Source: Betaproteobacteria bacterium
GTDB lineage: Bacteria > Pseudomonadota > Gammaproteobacteria > Burkholderiales > SG8-41
Direction: 5' to 3'
Length of the DNA: 57,455 nucleotides
NCBI GenBank assembly: GCA_025363575.1
Contig: JANYDM010000071.1
Span: forward strand, 1 to 57,455
Position 1 is the stretch's first letter; every line of letters starts with the position of its first letter. The notes beneath the pieces are model-generated. The model made no database searches, was not told where the DNA came from, and saw nothing but the letters and a program-made list of their open reading frames with translations. A program made the position numbers and the translations under genes. Of the stretch, positions 38,842 through 47,312 are shown piece after piece.

Positions 38842-39615
38842 ATGGGTCGGCGACAAATAGCGACACTTGCGCGCTTCACCCTGCTCGAGGCGTGGCGCAC
38901 GCGGCTGATTTGGCTCTTCGCCATCACGCTGGCACTGGCGTTCGGCGCCGCCTGCCTGGCACAGCAACTGGCCATTACCGAAACCGCCCGGGTTTTCGTC
39001 GTATCCTCCGCTGCAGCCTCGCGCAGCCTATCGGTATTCGTGCTCGCTCTTTATATCCTGACTTCTCTCGTGCGCGAGTTGAACGACAAAGGGCTCGAGC
39101 TCACTTTGTCATTCGATTTGCGACGCGCCGATTACATTTTGGGCCGCTTGCTAGGGTTCGTGCTGATCGCGCTTTGCATGGCGCTGATTGCCGGCATGCC
39201 GCAGCTACTGCTGGGGCCGGCACCTGCCGCGCTGCAGTGGATAGCATCGCTCACTCTCGAACTCATTATTGTGGCCGCATTCAGCCTGTTCTGCGTGCTC
39301 ACATTCACGCACTTGATAGTCGCCGCCAGCTTCGTCGCCGGATTTTATCTGCTTGCGCGCACCATCACCGCGGTCCAGCTTATCAGTGCCCACCCGATTA
39401 TCGACGAGAAATCGCTGTCCCACGACGTCATGGCCGGCCTTGTAAATGGACTTGCGCTGGTATTGCCGGCGCTCGACCGGTTCACGCAAAGCGCGTGGCT
39501 TGTGGATGGCGCCGCAGGGTGGATGACGATCGGCACGCAAGTGCTGCAGGCGCTGCTCTATACTACTTTGCTGGTACTCGCCGCGATGTTCGACTTTTAT
39601 CGCCGCAACCTATGA
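38842..39615 (+). CDS. ABC-2 type transporter permease at the right end of the pilus island
   Basis: 257 residues from the ATG of MGRRQIATLARFTLLEAWRTRL; the frame extends upstream only antisense to the kinase. There are six predicted membrane helices, with the ABC-2 start ARFTLLEAWRTRLIWLF and a charged loop RELNDKGLELTLSFDLRRADYILGR near helix 2-3, similar to NosY/CcmB-type permeases. No ATPase gene is adjacent. The ATPase at 20728 is the likely partner. The stop overlaps the next start (ATGA). Confidence 0.85.
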   Translation: MGRRQIATLARFTLLEAWRTRLIWLFAITLALAFGAACLAQQLAITETARVFVVSSAAASRSLSVFVLALYILTSLVRELNDKGLELTLSFDLRRADYILGRLLGFVLIALCMALIAGMPQLLLGPAPAALQWIASLTLELIIVAAFSLFCVLTFTHLIVAASFVAGFYLLARTITAVQLISAHPIIDEKSLSHDVMAGLVNGLALVLPALDRFTQSAWLVDGAAGWMTIGTQVLQALLYTTLLVLAAMFDFYRRNL

Positions 39616-40343
39616 GCTTGCGCGACGAGCGTGCCGTCGCCGCCGTGCCACGGGTGGTAGTCGCAGCATTGGGCGCCGCACTGGCATTGCAAATCGCGTG
39701 GCAATCGGCGCAGCCCCGGCCTGTCGCCCGCGCTGAGGCACTCGGCAGTCCGCCGGCAGTACCGGTTTTGCGCGTCGCCAGTCTGGGTGAACCCGTCGCG
39801 CTGGCGCAACTGACAACTTTGTACTTGCAAGCGTTCGATAACCAGCCGGGTGTCAGCATCCCATTTCGCGAGCTCGACTACCCGCATGTAATCGCGTGGC
39901 TCGACGCAATCCTGGCGCTCGATCCTCTGAGCCAGTATCCATTGCTCATGGCCACGCATTTATACGCGCAAGTGCCGGACGAAGCCCGCACCCGCCTGAT
40001 GTTCGATTTCGTGCACAGGCAGTTTTTAATCGATCCGAAGCGACGCTGGCGCTGGCTCGCCGACGCCGCCCTCGCGTCCAAACATCGGCTAAAAGATCTG
40101 CCATTGGCGCTCACTTATGCGAATGAAATTGCCCGCCTCGCGCCTGCGGCGCCAGCATGGGCACGACAGATGCATATCATTCTGCTGGAGGACATGGGCG
40201 AAATCGAAAGCGCCAAGATCGTCATTGGCGGATTGCTTGACAGCGGTGAAATTAAAGACAAATACGAAATGCGTTTTCTGCTCGACCGACTGGAAACCCT
40301 ACAGAAAAAAGTCGAGAAATCGTCACTACCGTCGAGAAATTGA
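39612..40343 (+). CDS. Predicted membrane-anchored helical-repeat protein, unknown
   Basis: 243 residues, translationally coupled to the permease. One membrane helix or signal anchor near 15-30 (VVVAALGAALALQIAW) is followed by an all-helical region resembling degenerate TPRs: PLSQYPLLMATHLYAQVPD, DLPLALTYANEIARLAPAAPAW, MGEIESAKIVIGGLLDSGEI. I do not recognise a family. Coupling with the permease and the position just before the pilin suggest a periplasmic adaptor for the transporter or fibre, but this is inference. Confidence 0.7.
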   Translation: MSLRDERAVAAVPRVVVAALGAALALQIAWQSAQPRPVARAEALGSPPAVPVLRVASLGEPVALAQLTTLYLQAFDNQPGVSIPFRELDYPHVIAWLDAILALDPLSQYPLLMATHLYAQVPDEARTRLMFDFVHRQFLIDPKRRWRWLADAALASKHRLKDLPLALTYANEIARLAPAAPAWARQMHIILLEDMGEIESAKIVIGGLLDSGEIKDKYEMRFLLDRLETLQKKVEKSSLPSRN

Positions 40344-40507
40344 CCGAACTTCGGTGCGGCGCAACTGAATATGACGAACAGTTTCCTGCTGACGTTGCCG
40401 GTCGTTCATCGCCCTCCTCTCGTTTTTGTGCCTTACATTACCCTTTAATCAGCGGTTTATTTCAAATTCGATCCACGCGGAGCGGCGCAAGTGCCAAGGA
40501 GTAGATC

Positions 40508-40519
40508 ATTCGGCCGAAT
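40508..40519. promoter_or_regulatory. 12-bp palindrome upstream of the sigma-54 promoter
   Basis: ATTCGGCCGAAT is a perfect palindrome centred 39 bp upstream of the -24 GG of the pilin promoter. Perfect dyads in this position are possible activator or IHF-independent repressor sites. It is a candidate site for the sigma-54 regulator, although such sites are often further upstream. Confidence 0.35.
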
Positions 40520-40538
40520 ACGCAAGTTGGGGCTCCCA

Positions 40539-40553
40539 CAGCATTTTATGCTG
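40539..40553. promoter_or_regulatory. Inverted repeat abutting the -24 element of the pilin promoter
   Basis: CAGCAT-TTT-ATGCTG is a perfect 6-bp inverted repeat. Its right arm overlaps the first two bases of the TGGCACG element, so a protein bound here could compete with RpoN-RNA polymerase. Confidence 0.45.
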
Positions 40554-40566
40554 GCACGAGACTTGC
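40552..40566 (+). promoter_or_regulatory. Sigma-54 (RpoN) promoter of the major pilin gene
   Basis: TGGCACG-AGAC-TTGC matches the -24/-12 consensus at every conserved position. The GG (40553-40554) and GC (40565-40566) are exactly 12 bp apart. Predicted transcription start is about 40577, leaving a leader of about 40 bases before the pilin ATG. The window also encodes RpoN and a GAFTGA-type activator. Confidence 0.88.
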
Positions 40567-40616
40567 GCATCTTGTCACACTTGGGCCGCCGGTCCAGACA
40601 AATGGGAACAAACACC

Positions 40617-41327
40617 ATGCGTAAAAAACAACAGGGATTTACCTTGATCGAGATCGCCATCGTGCTGGTGATCATCGGGCTTTTGCTCGGAGGGGTGCTG
40701 AAAGGTCAAGAGTTGATTAACGCCGCACGTGTGCGCAACATCGCCGCGCAGCTCGATGGCGTCAAGATCGCCTATCTCGGGTTTCAGGATCGCTACCGCG
40801 CTTATCCCGGTGACGTCCCGGACTTGGTGGCTGTGGCTCAAATTCCTAACGTCGGCGCAACCGGCGGCTGCGGGGTGGTCGGCGGGTTTTGCGGCAATGG
40901 CTTGATTGACCCGGCAGAAAACCTCGTCGCTTGGGGACAGCTGTCAAAGTCAGGGTTTATCAACGGCTCTTACGCCGGCAATGTAGGTACTGTGCAAGCG
41001 ACGTTTCAAGCTGCCAACACTACCAATTCTCCATCTAATCCTTTTGGCGGCTACCTCGTGCTGGTTCACGACAAAGATTATGGTGACATAGCGAGTACCA
41101 CGCCGGCGACGGTTTTGAATGCGAAGACCGGCGGCGGCATGCCGTCGATTGTGATCGCGGAGATTGATCGCAAGGTTGACGATGGCAATCCGGGCTCCGG
41201 CTCCTTCCGCAGCACCGTAACTTACGGCGCTCAGGATCCCACGTGCACAACCGGCACCAATGGCACGGCAACGCTGGCATATGCGGTGGTAGACATAAAA
41301 TCTTGCGGCGGTTCGGCGATTCAGTAA
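40617..41327 (+). CDS. Type IV pilin, probable major subunit of the island
   Basis: 236 residues from ATG 40617; an in-frame ATG five codons upstream is possible. A very short basic leader MRKKQQG precedes FTLIEIAIVLVIIGLLLGGVLKGQELI, a perfect prepilin site with Glu5. The helix continues into ARVRNIAAQLDGVKIAYLGFQDRYRAYPGD, then a Gly/Asn/Thr-rich globular head with two Cys pairs (GGCGVVGGFCG; PTC and KSCGG). It has its own sigma-54 promoter and intrinsic terminator, as expected for a highly expressed single-gene unit. The major-subunit role is inferred from this. Confidence 0.9.
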   Translation: MRKKQQGFTLIEIAIVLVIIGLLLGGVLKGQELINAARVRNIAAQLDGVKIAYLGFQDRYRAYPGDVPDLVAVAQIPNVGATGGCGVVGGFCGNGLIDPAENLVAWGQLSKSGFINGSYAGNVGTVQATFQAANTTNSPSNPFGGYLVLVHDKDYGDIASTTPATVLNAKTGGGMPSIVIAEIDRKVDDGNPGSGSFRSTVTYGAQDPTCTTGTNGTATLAYAVVDIKSCGGSAIQ

Positions 41328-41342
41328 GCCGGGCGCAATTGC

Positions 41343-41369
41343 AAAAAGCCCGCTACGGCGGGCTTTTTT
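41343..41369 (+). terminator. Strong intrinsic terminator after the pilin gene
   Basis: AAAAAGCCCGC-TACG-GCGGGCTTTTTT is a perfect stem with a tetraloop and a T tract, 15 bp after the pilin stop. Because of the A and T flanks it can also act on the minus strand, where it would end the antiporter transcript that stops at 41397. Confidence 0.92.
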
Positions 41370-41396
41370 ATTGCCACGCCCGGCATTGTTTGCGGA

Positions 41397-43367
41397 TCAG
41401 CCCTGCATCACACGCATTTCCGCCGCAGCACAATCGTGCTCGGTCCCGTATACGACGAGCACGTCCCCTGCTTCTATCTGCAGATCGGAGCGCGGCCCTT
41501 GCGCCGCGACACCGGGACGGCGCACAGCCTTGAGGTCCACATGACAACGCGCCAAATCCAGCTCGGCGACCGTCCGGCCGATTGCCTTGGCGCCCGGCGT
41601 AATCAGGACGGAATGCAGCAGGCGTTGCGCTTCTTGCGCTGCATCGTCGGCAGCATCCGTCGCGCCGTGAAAAAACCCGCGCAACAGGCTGTAGCGCTGC
41701 TCGCGCGTATTGCGTATGCGTCTTAGCACGCGATTGATCGGCACGCCGAGCAGCACGAGCGCATGCGACGCCAGCATCAGGCTGCCTTCCATGATTTCGG
41801 GCACCACCTCGGAAGCGCCTGCATCGCGCAGCCGTTCGAGGTCGACGTCGTCGAACGTGCGCACGATAACGGGCAGATCCGGGCGCACGCCGCGCACGTG
41901 CTCGAGCACGCGCAACGCTAGAGGCGTGTCGACGACCGATACAACGAGCGCGCTGGCGCGCAGGATACCCGCTGCGATGAGCACCTCGCGCCGCGCGGCA
42001 TCTCCGTACACCACGTGTTCGCCCGCGGCAGCGGCCTCGCGAACGCGTGCCGGATCAGAGTCGAGGGCGATAAAAGGGATTTTTTCGGCATCGAGCAAGC
42101 GCGCGAGATTTTGGCCGCTGCGGCCATAGCCGCAAACCACCACGTGCCGGTTCGCTGCCATCGACTGCACCGCGACATTGTGCAGTTCCATCGCGCGCGC
42201 CAGCCATTCCGCGCCGCTGAAGTGACGCACGATGTGTTCGCTGCGCTCGATGATGAACGGTGCCGCAAGCATCGACAGCACCATGGCCGCCAGCAGAGTC
42301 TGCAACAACAGGGCCGGAATCAGATCCAGCGGCGCGGCCAGTGAAAGCAGGACGAAGCCAAACTCGCCGCCTTGCGCCAGATCGAGTCCTGTGCGCATGG
42401 CCACGCTCCCATCGCTGCCGAACAAACGGCTCAAGCCCGCAATCAGCAAAGTTTTAAACGAAATCAGCATCAACAGCGTCAGCGCCACCCACGGCAAATT
42501 CTCATACACAAGCGCAACATCGAGCTTCATGCCGATGGTGACGAAAAACAAACCGAGGAGCACGTCGCGAAATGGCTTGATGTCGTCTTCCACCCGATAG
42601 CGGTACTCGGTCTCGGAAATCAGCATGCCGGCAATGAATGCCCCGAGGACCAGCGACAAGCCCGCCATTTCCGTGATGAACGCCAGGCCGAGCGTAATCA
42701 GCAGCACGTTCAAGATGAAGAGTTCGGATGATTTCTGGGCGGCGACGATGTGAAACCATGCGCGCATCGGGCGCTGGCCGAAATAGAGCAGTATGGCCAG
42801 GACGACTCCCGCTTTCGCCAGCGCATAAGCCAGCCCGACGGCCATCGCGCCCGGTTGCTGCGCCAGCGCGGGTATCACAATCAGCAGTGGCACTACCGCC
42901 AGGTCCTGGAACAGCAGCACGCCCATAACCTGCCGGCCATGCAGCGTGTTGAGCTCGAGCTTGTCGGCGAGCATCTTGCTGACGATCGCCGTCGACGACA
43001 TTGCAACGACGCCGCCGATTACCGTGCCGGTGCGCCAGTCGACGCCGGCAATGAGCATGCCGGCGATGACGGCGACCAGCGTAAGCACCACTTGCGAAGC
43101 GCCGAGACCGAACACCACACGCCGCATCGTCGTGAGTTTAGCCAGGCTGAACTCCAGACCGATGCTGAACATCAGGAATACGACGCCAATCTCGGCCAGA
43201 TTGCGTGTGCCGGCGTTGTCGGGAATCAGTCCCATTCCGTGCGGCCCGATCACGATGCCTACCAACAGGTAGCCGATCATCGCGGGCAGTTTCAGCAAGC
43301 GAAATACAATGACCACCAGCACCGCGGCTGCAAGCAGAATCAAGGCGAGATGAAGCGAATTTTCCAT
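41397..43367 (-). CDS. Monovalent cation:proton antiporter, CPA2/Kef type
   Basis: 656 residues from the ATG of MENSLHLALILLAAAVLVV. An N-terminal membrane domain of about 12 helices (GYLLVGIVIGPHGMGLIPD, FMFSIGLEFS region, VVAMSSTAIVSKML) is followed by an RCK-N domain with the nucleotide-binding VVVCGYGRSGQNLARLL at about residue 410 and a C-terminal TrkA-C domain. The layout matches KefB/KefC and YbaL. Ion specificity cannot be decided. The C-terminal TrkA-C domain fits YbaL or RosB better than classic KefC. Confidence 0.92.
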   Translation of the reverse strand: MENSLHLALILLAAAVLVVIVFRLLKLPAMIGYLLVGIVIGPHGMGLIPDNAGTRNLAEIGVVFLMFSIGLEFSLAKLTTMRRVVFGLGASQVVLTLVAVIAGMLIAGVDWRTGTVIGGVVAMSSTAIVSKMLADKLELNTLHGRQVMGVLLFQDLAVVPLLIVIPALAQQPGAMAVGLAYALAKAGVVLAILLYFGQRPMRAWFHIVAAQKSSELFILNVLLITLGLAFITEMAGLSLVLGAFIAGMLISETEYRYRVEDDIKPFRDVLLGLFFVTIGMKLDVALVYENLPWVALTLLMLISFKTLLIAGLSRLFGSDGSVAMRTGLDLAQGGEFGFVLLSLAAPLDLIPALLLQTLLAAMVLSMLAAPFIIERSEHIVRHFSGAEWLARAMELHNVAVQSMAANRHVVVCGYGRSGQNLARLLDAEKIPFIALDSDPARVREAAAAGEHVVYGDAARREVLIAAGILRASALVVSVVDTPLALRVLEHVRGVRPDLPVIVRTFDDVDLERLRDAGASEVVPEIMEGSLMLASHALVLLGVPINRVLRRIRNTREQRYSLLRGFFHGATDAADDAAQEAQRLLHSVLITPGAKAIGRTVAELDLARCHVDLKAVRRPGVAAQGPRSDLQIEAGDVLVVYGTEHDCAAAEMRVMQG

Positions 43368-43626
43368 GCAGTGTGCCGGGTGGTTGGCCTTGAATAATGC
43401 CTTATCGCCGACGAATTGCAACCGCGCCGGCGGGCGACTGCACAACCGGCGGCGCGAGGCGGGACCGTGCGCAGCGCCATGCCCTTCTTCGACTTCATAC
43501 GCGAAATTACTTAAGTACGGCCTGCGGTGCTTGGATTGTCACTCTGGAATGAAAGCGCCCGCGACTTTTCGGGCGAGCGCGCCTGCGGCTAACCAGTCGC
43601 AGCGGCTTTGCTATACTGCACTTACC
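43368..43626. other. 259-bp divergent promoter region between the antiporter and kdsD
   Basis: A TATACT hexamer at 43612-43617 ends only 9 bp before the kdsD ATG, so transcription from it would start almost at the start codon and give a leaderless mRNA. No Shine-Dalgarno is seen before kdsD, consistent with this. No gene seen in the rest. Confidence 0.4.
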
Positions 43627-44628
43627 ATGACAGTCGCCCGAAAAAACGTGTCCGCGCCGCCCGCCGCGACCGCACTCGACCTTGCACGTGAGGTGCTCGA
43701 AATCGAAGCTGCAGCAGTCAAGGGCCTGATCGCCAAGCTCGATCACAATTTCCAGCGCGCGGTCGACATCATTCTTAATGCGCGCGGCCGCGTGACCGTG
43801 AGCGGCATCGGCAAGTCCGGTCATATCGCGCGCAAAATCGCATCGACCATGGCGAGCACCGGCACCCCCGCTTATTTCGTGCATCCCGCGGAAGCCAGCC
43901 ACGGCGATCTTGGCATGGTCACGCGCGACGACGTGTTCATCGCGCTCTCGAATTCCGGAGAGTCGGGCGAACTGCTCGCGATCGTGCCGTTGATCAAGCG
44001 CCGCGGCGCCAAGCTCATCGCGCTGACCGGCAAACCGCAATCAAGCCTCGCGCAGGAAGCCGACGCACACTTGTTCGCCGGTGCGGACAAGGAAGCCTGC
44101 CCGCTCAATCTTGCGCCGACCGCAAGCACGACAGCCGCGCTCGCGCTGGGCGACGCGCTGGCACTGGCCGTAATGCAGGCTAAAGGCATCAGCCGCGACG
44201 AATTCGCGAGATCGCATCCGGGCGGCGCCCTCGGGCGCCAACTGTTGACTCACGTGCGTGACGTGATGGGCGCGGCAAAGGATGCGCCGCGCGTAGCGGA
44301 CACGGCGATGCTCTCCGCTGCGATTCTCGAGATGTCGCGCGGGCGCATGGGCATTACCGCCGTCGTCGACGAGCAGCTGCGCGTCATTGGCATTTTCACC
44401 GATGGCGATTTGCGCCGGACATTGCAGAAAGGCGTCGACCTGAATGCGACGCCGGTCGCCAGCGTGATGACGCGCAATCCACGCACCATCGCGCCGGACA
44501 AACTCGCCGCCGAAGCCGTGCAGCTCATGGAGGAGCACAAAGTCAACCAGCTGCTGGTGGTCGATGGCGAGCGGCGCCTGGTGGGCGCCCTCAACACGCA
44601 CGCCTTGTTCAAAGCCAAAGTTATCTAA
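43627..44628 (+). CDS. kdsD: D-arabinose 5-phosphate isomerase
   Basis: 333 residues. The SIS domain has VSGIGKSGHIARKIASTMASTGTPAYFVHPAEASHGDLG and SNSGES; two CBS domains make up the last 130 residues (MGITAVVDEQLRVIGIFTDGDLRR; VNQLLVVDGERRLVGAL). It interconverts ribulose 5-phosphate and arabinose 5-phosphate, the first step of KDO synthesis. It heads the kdsD-kdsC-lptCAB block. The frame is open further upstream without family similarity. Confidence 0.96.
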   Translation: MTVARKNVSAPPAATALDLAREVLEIEAAAVKGLIAKLDHNFQRAVDIILNARGRVTVSGIGKSGHIARKIASTMASTGTPAYFVHPAEASHGDLGMVTRDDVFIALSNSGESGELLAIVPLIKRRGAKLIALTGKPQSSLAQEADAHLFAGADKEACPLNLAPTASTTAALALGDALALAVMQAKGISRDEFARSHPGGALGRQLLTHVRDVMGAAKDAPRVADTAMLSAAILEMSRGRMGITAVVDEQLRVIGIFTDGDLRRTLQKGVDLNATPVASVMTRNPRTIAPDKLAAEAVQLMEEHKVNQLLVVDGERRLVGALNTHALFKAKVI

Positions 44629-44679
44629 GTCTGCCCCGCACGCCCGCAGCGTGCTCCGTGTCGATTCAATCTTCAACCT

Positions 44680-45204
44680 ATGCAAGCAATCTACGCCAGA
44701 GCCAAGCGCATCAGCCTCGCGATTTTCGACGTTGACGGCGTGTTGACCGACGGCACCCTTTATCTCACGGACGGCGGCGAGGAAATAAAGGCCTTCAACA
44801 GTCTGGACGGCCACGGCATGAAAATGCTGCGCGAAAGCGGGGTCGAGCTTGCGATAATTACCGGGCGTACATCACGCAGCGTGGCATTGCGCGCGAAAAA
44901 TCTCGGCATCGATCTCGTTTATCAGGGCGCGGCCGACAAAGCGAAGGCGTTTGCGGAACTCATCGCCGCTCGCGCCATCGAGCCTGCACTGACTGCCTAT
45001 ATGGGCGACGACGTCGTCGATCTGCCGGTGATGACACGCTGCGGCCTGGCGCTCACCGTGCCGGGCGCGCCGCTGTTCGTCAAGCAGCACGCGCACTACG
45101 TTACGCGCGCAGCGGGCGGACACGGCGCTGCCCGCGAAGTGTGCGAGCTGATCATGCACGCGCGCGGCACGCTCGCAAAAACCCTCGAGGCCTACCTTAA
45201 ATGA
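44680..45204 (+). CDS. kdsC: KDO 8-phosphate phosphatase
   Basis: 174 residues, a HAD-superfamily C0 enzyme without cap. The nucleophile motif is FDVDGVLTDGTLYL, with KAFNSLDGHGMKML and the acidic motif GDDVVDLPVM. It removes phosphate from KDO-8-P. The stop overlaps the lptC start by 4 bp. Confidence 0.96.
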   Translation: MQAIYARAKRISLAIFDVDGVLTDGTLYLTDGGEEIKAFNSLDGHGMKMLRESGVELAIITGRTSRSVALRAKNLGIDLVYQGAADKAKAFAELIAARAIEPALTAYMGDDVVDLPVMTRCGLALTVPGAPLFVKQHAHYVTRAAGGHGAAREVCELIMHARGTLAKTLEAYLK

Positions 45205-45773
45205 TGCAGCGCCTGACGGCATGGTTCCCGGTACTGTTGCTCGCCGCTGTCGCTGCCGTCACTGTATGGCTCGACCGTCAGGTACAACCGCCCGAATCGG
45301 TCAGCGGCGGCAAAGCGCGCCACGACCCGGATTACATCGTTGATAACTTCACGGTGACCCGGATCGGGCCGGATGGCGCCGTGCGCTACAAATTAAATGC
45401 GCGCCGCATGCAGCATTATCCCGATGACGACACCACCTTCCTCGACGCCCCCAGGGTGGTTAATTTTCGCGATGCCGCCGTAACGGTGACTGCGAGCTCG
45501 AAGACCGCGACGCTGTCGAGCAACGGCGACAACGCCTATCTCAGCGACGACGTCAGGCTTACGCGTTCCGCCTATGACGCTCACAGCGAACTCAACGTGC
45601 TGACGACCTGGCTGCATGTCATACCGGACGACGGCATCGCCAAAACCGACAAACCCGTGCGCATCGTCGACGCCAGCACCCTGATTACATCGGATGGCTT
45701 AGAATTCAACAATAACACTCACATCCTGAAACTGCATGCCAATGTCCGAGGTCGTTATGAAAAACCGAAGTGA
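45201..45773 (+). CDS. lptC: LPS export protein LptC
   Basis: 190 residues. One N-terminal membrane helix (about 6-23) precedes a periplasmic beta-jellyroll (DYIVDNFTVTRIGPDGAVRYKLNARRMQHYPDDDTTFLDAPRVV, repeated strands to the end). LptC passes LPS from LptBFG to LptA. The gene order kdsC-lptC-lptA-lptB is conserved. Confidence 0.94.
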   Translation: MMQRLTAWFPVLLLAAVAAVTVWLDRQVQPPESVSGGKARHDPDYIVDNFTVTRIGPDGAVRYKLNARRMQHYPDDDTTFLDAPRVVNFRDAAVTVTASSKTATLSSNGDNAYLSDDVRLTRSAYDAHSELNVLTTWLHVIPDDGIAKTDKPVRIVDASTLITSDGLEFNNNTHILKLHANVRGRYEKPK

Positions 45774-46410
45774 GCGCGCCGCACTGGCCGGATCATGCCG
45801 CAGCAACACCAGGCAACTCCCGTGCGCCGCACTGCTGGCCTGCCTGCTGCTGCCGCTGAACGGGCACGCCGAACGGGCCGACCGCGACAAGCCGGTCAAT
45901 CTTGAGGCCGATCAGGTGACTGTCGATGACGCCAAGCAGACGGCGACTTTTACCGGCAAAGTCGTACTGACGCAGGGCACGCTGATGATACGCGGCGACC
46001 GCATGGTCGTGCAGCAGGATGCCGACGGCTTCAAGTTCGGCGTTGCGTATGGCAATCTGGCGAGCTTCCGGCAGAAACGCGAGGGTTACGAAGAATATAT
46101 CGAAGGCTACGCCGAGCGCATCGAATATGACAGCAAGGCCGAGAAAATGCAGATGTTCAACCGCGCCTATCTCAAGAAGGCCAACGATGACGTGCGTGGC
46201 AGCTTCATTTCGTATGAAGTCGCGACTGAATTCTTCAAGGTCGTCGGCGGCGGCAAGCAGGCAGCGACGCCGTCCAATCCGGAAGGGCGCGTACGCGCGG
46301 TGATTCAGCCCAAATCGAAGTCGCCCGCCGTCAGCGCACCTGCGTTGCCGCTCAAACCGGCGGGCGACCTCGCCAATCCGCGCGACACGCCGCCAGGCGC
46401 TCCCCGTTGA
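45757..46410 (+). CDS. lptA: LPS transport periplasmic protein LptA
   Basis: 217 residues from an ATG with GAGG five bases upstream, overlapping lptC by 17 bp; an in-frame ATG at 45736 has poorer context. A signal peptide ends at GHAERAD. The OstA core [38 protein letters not shown] is intact. The C-terminus is Pro/Ser/Ala-rich. It forms the periplasmic bridge of the Lpt machine. Confidence 0.93.
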   Translation: MKNRSERAALAGSCRSNTRQLPCAALLACLLLPLNGHAERADRDKPVNLEADQVTVDDAKQTATFTGKVVLTQGTLMIRGDRMVVQQDADGFKFGVAYGNLASFRQKREGYEEYIEGYAERIEYDSKAEKMQMFNRAYLKKANDDVRGSFISYEVATEFFKVVGGGKQAATPSNPEGRVRAVIQPKSKSPAVSAPALPLKPAGDLANPRDTPPGAPR

Positions 46411-46480
46411 GGTCGCGCGCGCAACGCGCTCGCGGTGGAGTGCACTCGCGCGTCACACGGCACGCGACCGGCAGCCCATC

Positions 46481-47203
46481 ATGAGCCGGCTGCGCGCTGA
46501 ACAACTCAACAAACGCTACAAATCGCGCGTCGTCGTCAAAGACGTCTCGCTCGAAGTAAGCAGCGGAGAAGTCATCGGCCTGCTCGGCCCGAACGGCGCC
46601 GGCAAGACGACTTGTTTTTACATGATGGTCGGCCTCGTGCCGCTGGACGGCGGCGAGATCTCGCTCGACGACAAACGGCTCACTCATATGCCGATACACC
46701 GTCGCGCCAAACTGGGCCTGTCGTACCTGCCGCAGGAGGCGTCGATATTCCGCCGGCTGAGCGTGGCCGAAAATGTGCGCGCGGTGCTGGAACTTCAAAG
46801 CAACGACGCGGATCGAATCAACACGCGGCTCGAACAATTGCTGCAGGATCTGCACGTCGACCATCTGCGCGACAATCCCGCCATCAGCCTGTCTGGAGGC
46901 GAGCGGCGGCGGGTCGAAATCGCGCGCGCACTCGCAACCGAGCCCCGCTTTATCCTGCTCGACGAACCCTTCGCCGGAGTCGATCCGATCGCCGTCATCG
47001 ACATCCAGAAAATCATCCGGTTCCTGAAGGAGCGCGACATCGGGGTATTGATCACCGACCACAATGTGCGCGAGACGCTCGGCATCTGCGACCGCGCCTA
47101 CATTATCAATGACGGCAGTGTGCTGGCGTACGGAAAACCCGACGAAATCGTCTATAATGACAGCGTGAGAAAAGTCTATCTCGGAGAGCATTTCCGCCTG
47201 TAG
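46481..47203 (+). CDS. lptB: LPS export ATP-binding protein LptB
   Basis: 240 residues. Walker A is GPNGAGKTT (36-44), followed by the LptB-specific [16 protein letters not shown]-loop [14 protein letters not shown], signature [15 protein letters not shown], Walker [13 protein letters not shown] and switch His in ITDHNVRET. It powers LPS extraction with LptFG, which are not in this window. The next gene is rpoN, 109 bp downstream. Confidence 0.97.
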   Translation: MSRLRAEQLNKRYKSRVVVKDVSLEVSSGEVIGLLGPNGAGKTTCFYMMVGLVPLDGGEISLDDKRLTHMPIHRRAKLGLSYLPQEASIFRRLSVAENVRAVLELQSNDADRINTRLEQLLQDLHVDHLRDNPAISLSGGERRRVEIARALATEPRFILLDEPFAGVDPIAVIDIQKIIRFLKERDIGVLITDHNVRETLGICDRAYIINDGSVLAYGKPDEIVYNDSVRKVYLGEHFRL

Positions 47204-47312
47204 CCAGCGCGCTGGCGCGGCTGCTTGCCTTTATCCGCCCGCCCACATTCTCCGGATCACCCATTCAGTCATCGATTCTCGAATTACCGCGCAGCCAGCC
47301 TCTTTACGAATC

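Noticed and set aside
38892..39611. Plus-strand frame extending the helical-repeat protein upstream through the permease gene
   Set aside because: The residues are Arg/His-rich frame-shadow sequence; the membrane anchor and start of the real protein appear at ATG 39612.
21537..40343. PEP-CTERM/exosortase locus suggested by the PrsK/PrsR-like kinase and regulator
   Set aside because: There is no exosortase, no PEP-CTERM tail and no polysaccharide export gene; the remaining genes are pilus/secretion components.
20728..41370. Classical type II secretion system (Gsp)
   Set aside because: The secretin is MshL-type, an MshN start motif and MshEN domain are present, and no GspC-type protein with a PDZ domain or GspG with a calcium site was recognised. 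A relationship to T2SS is still possible.
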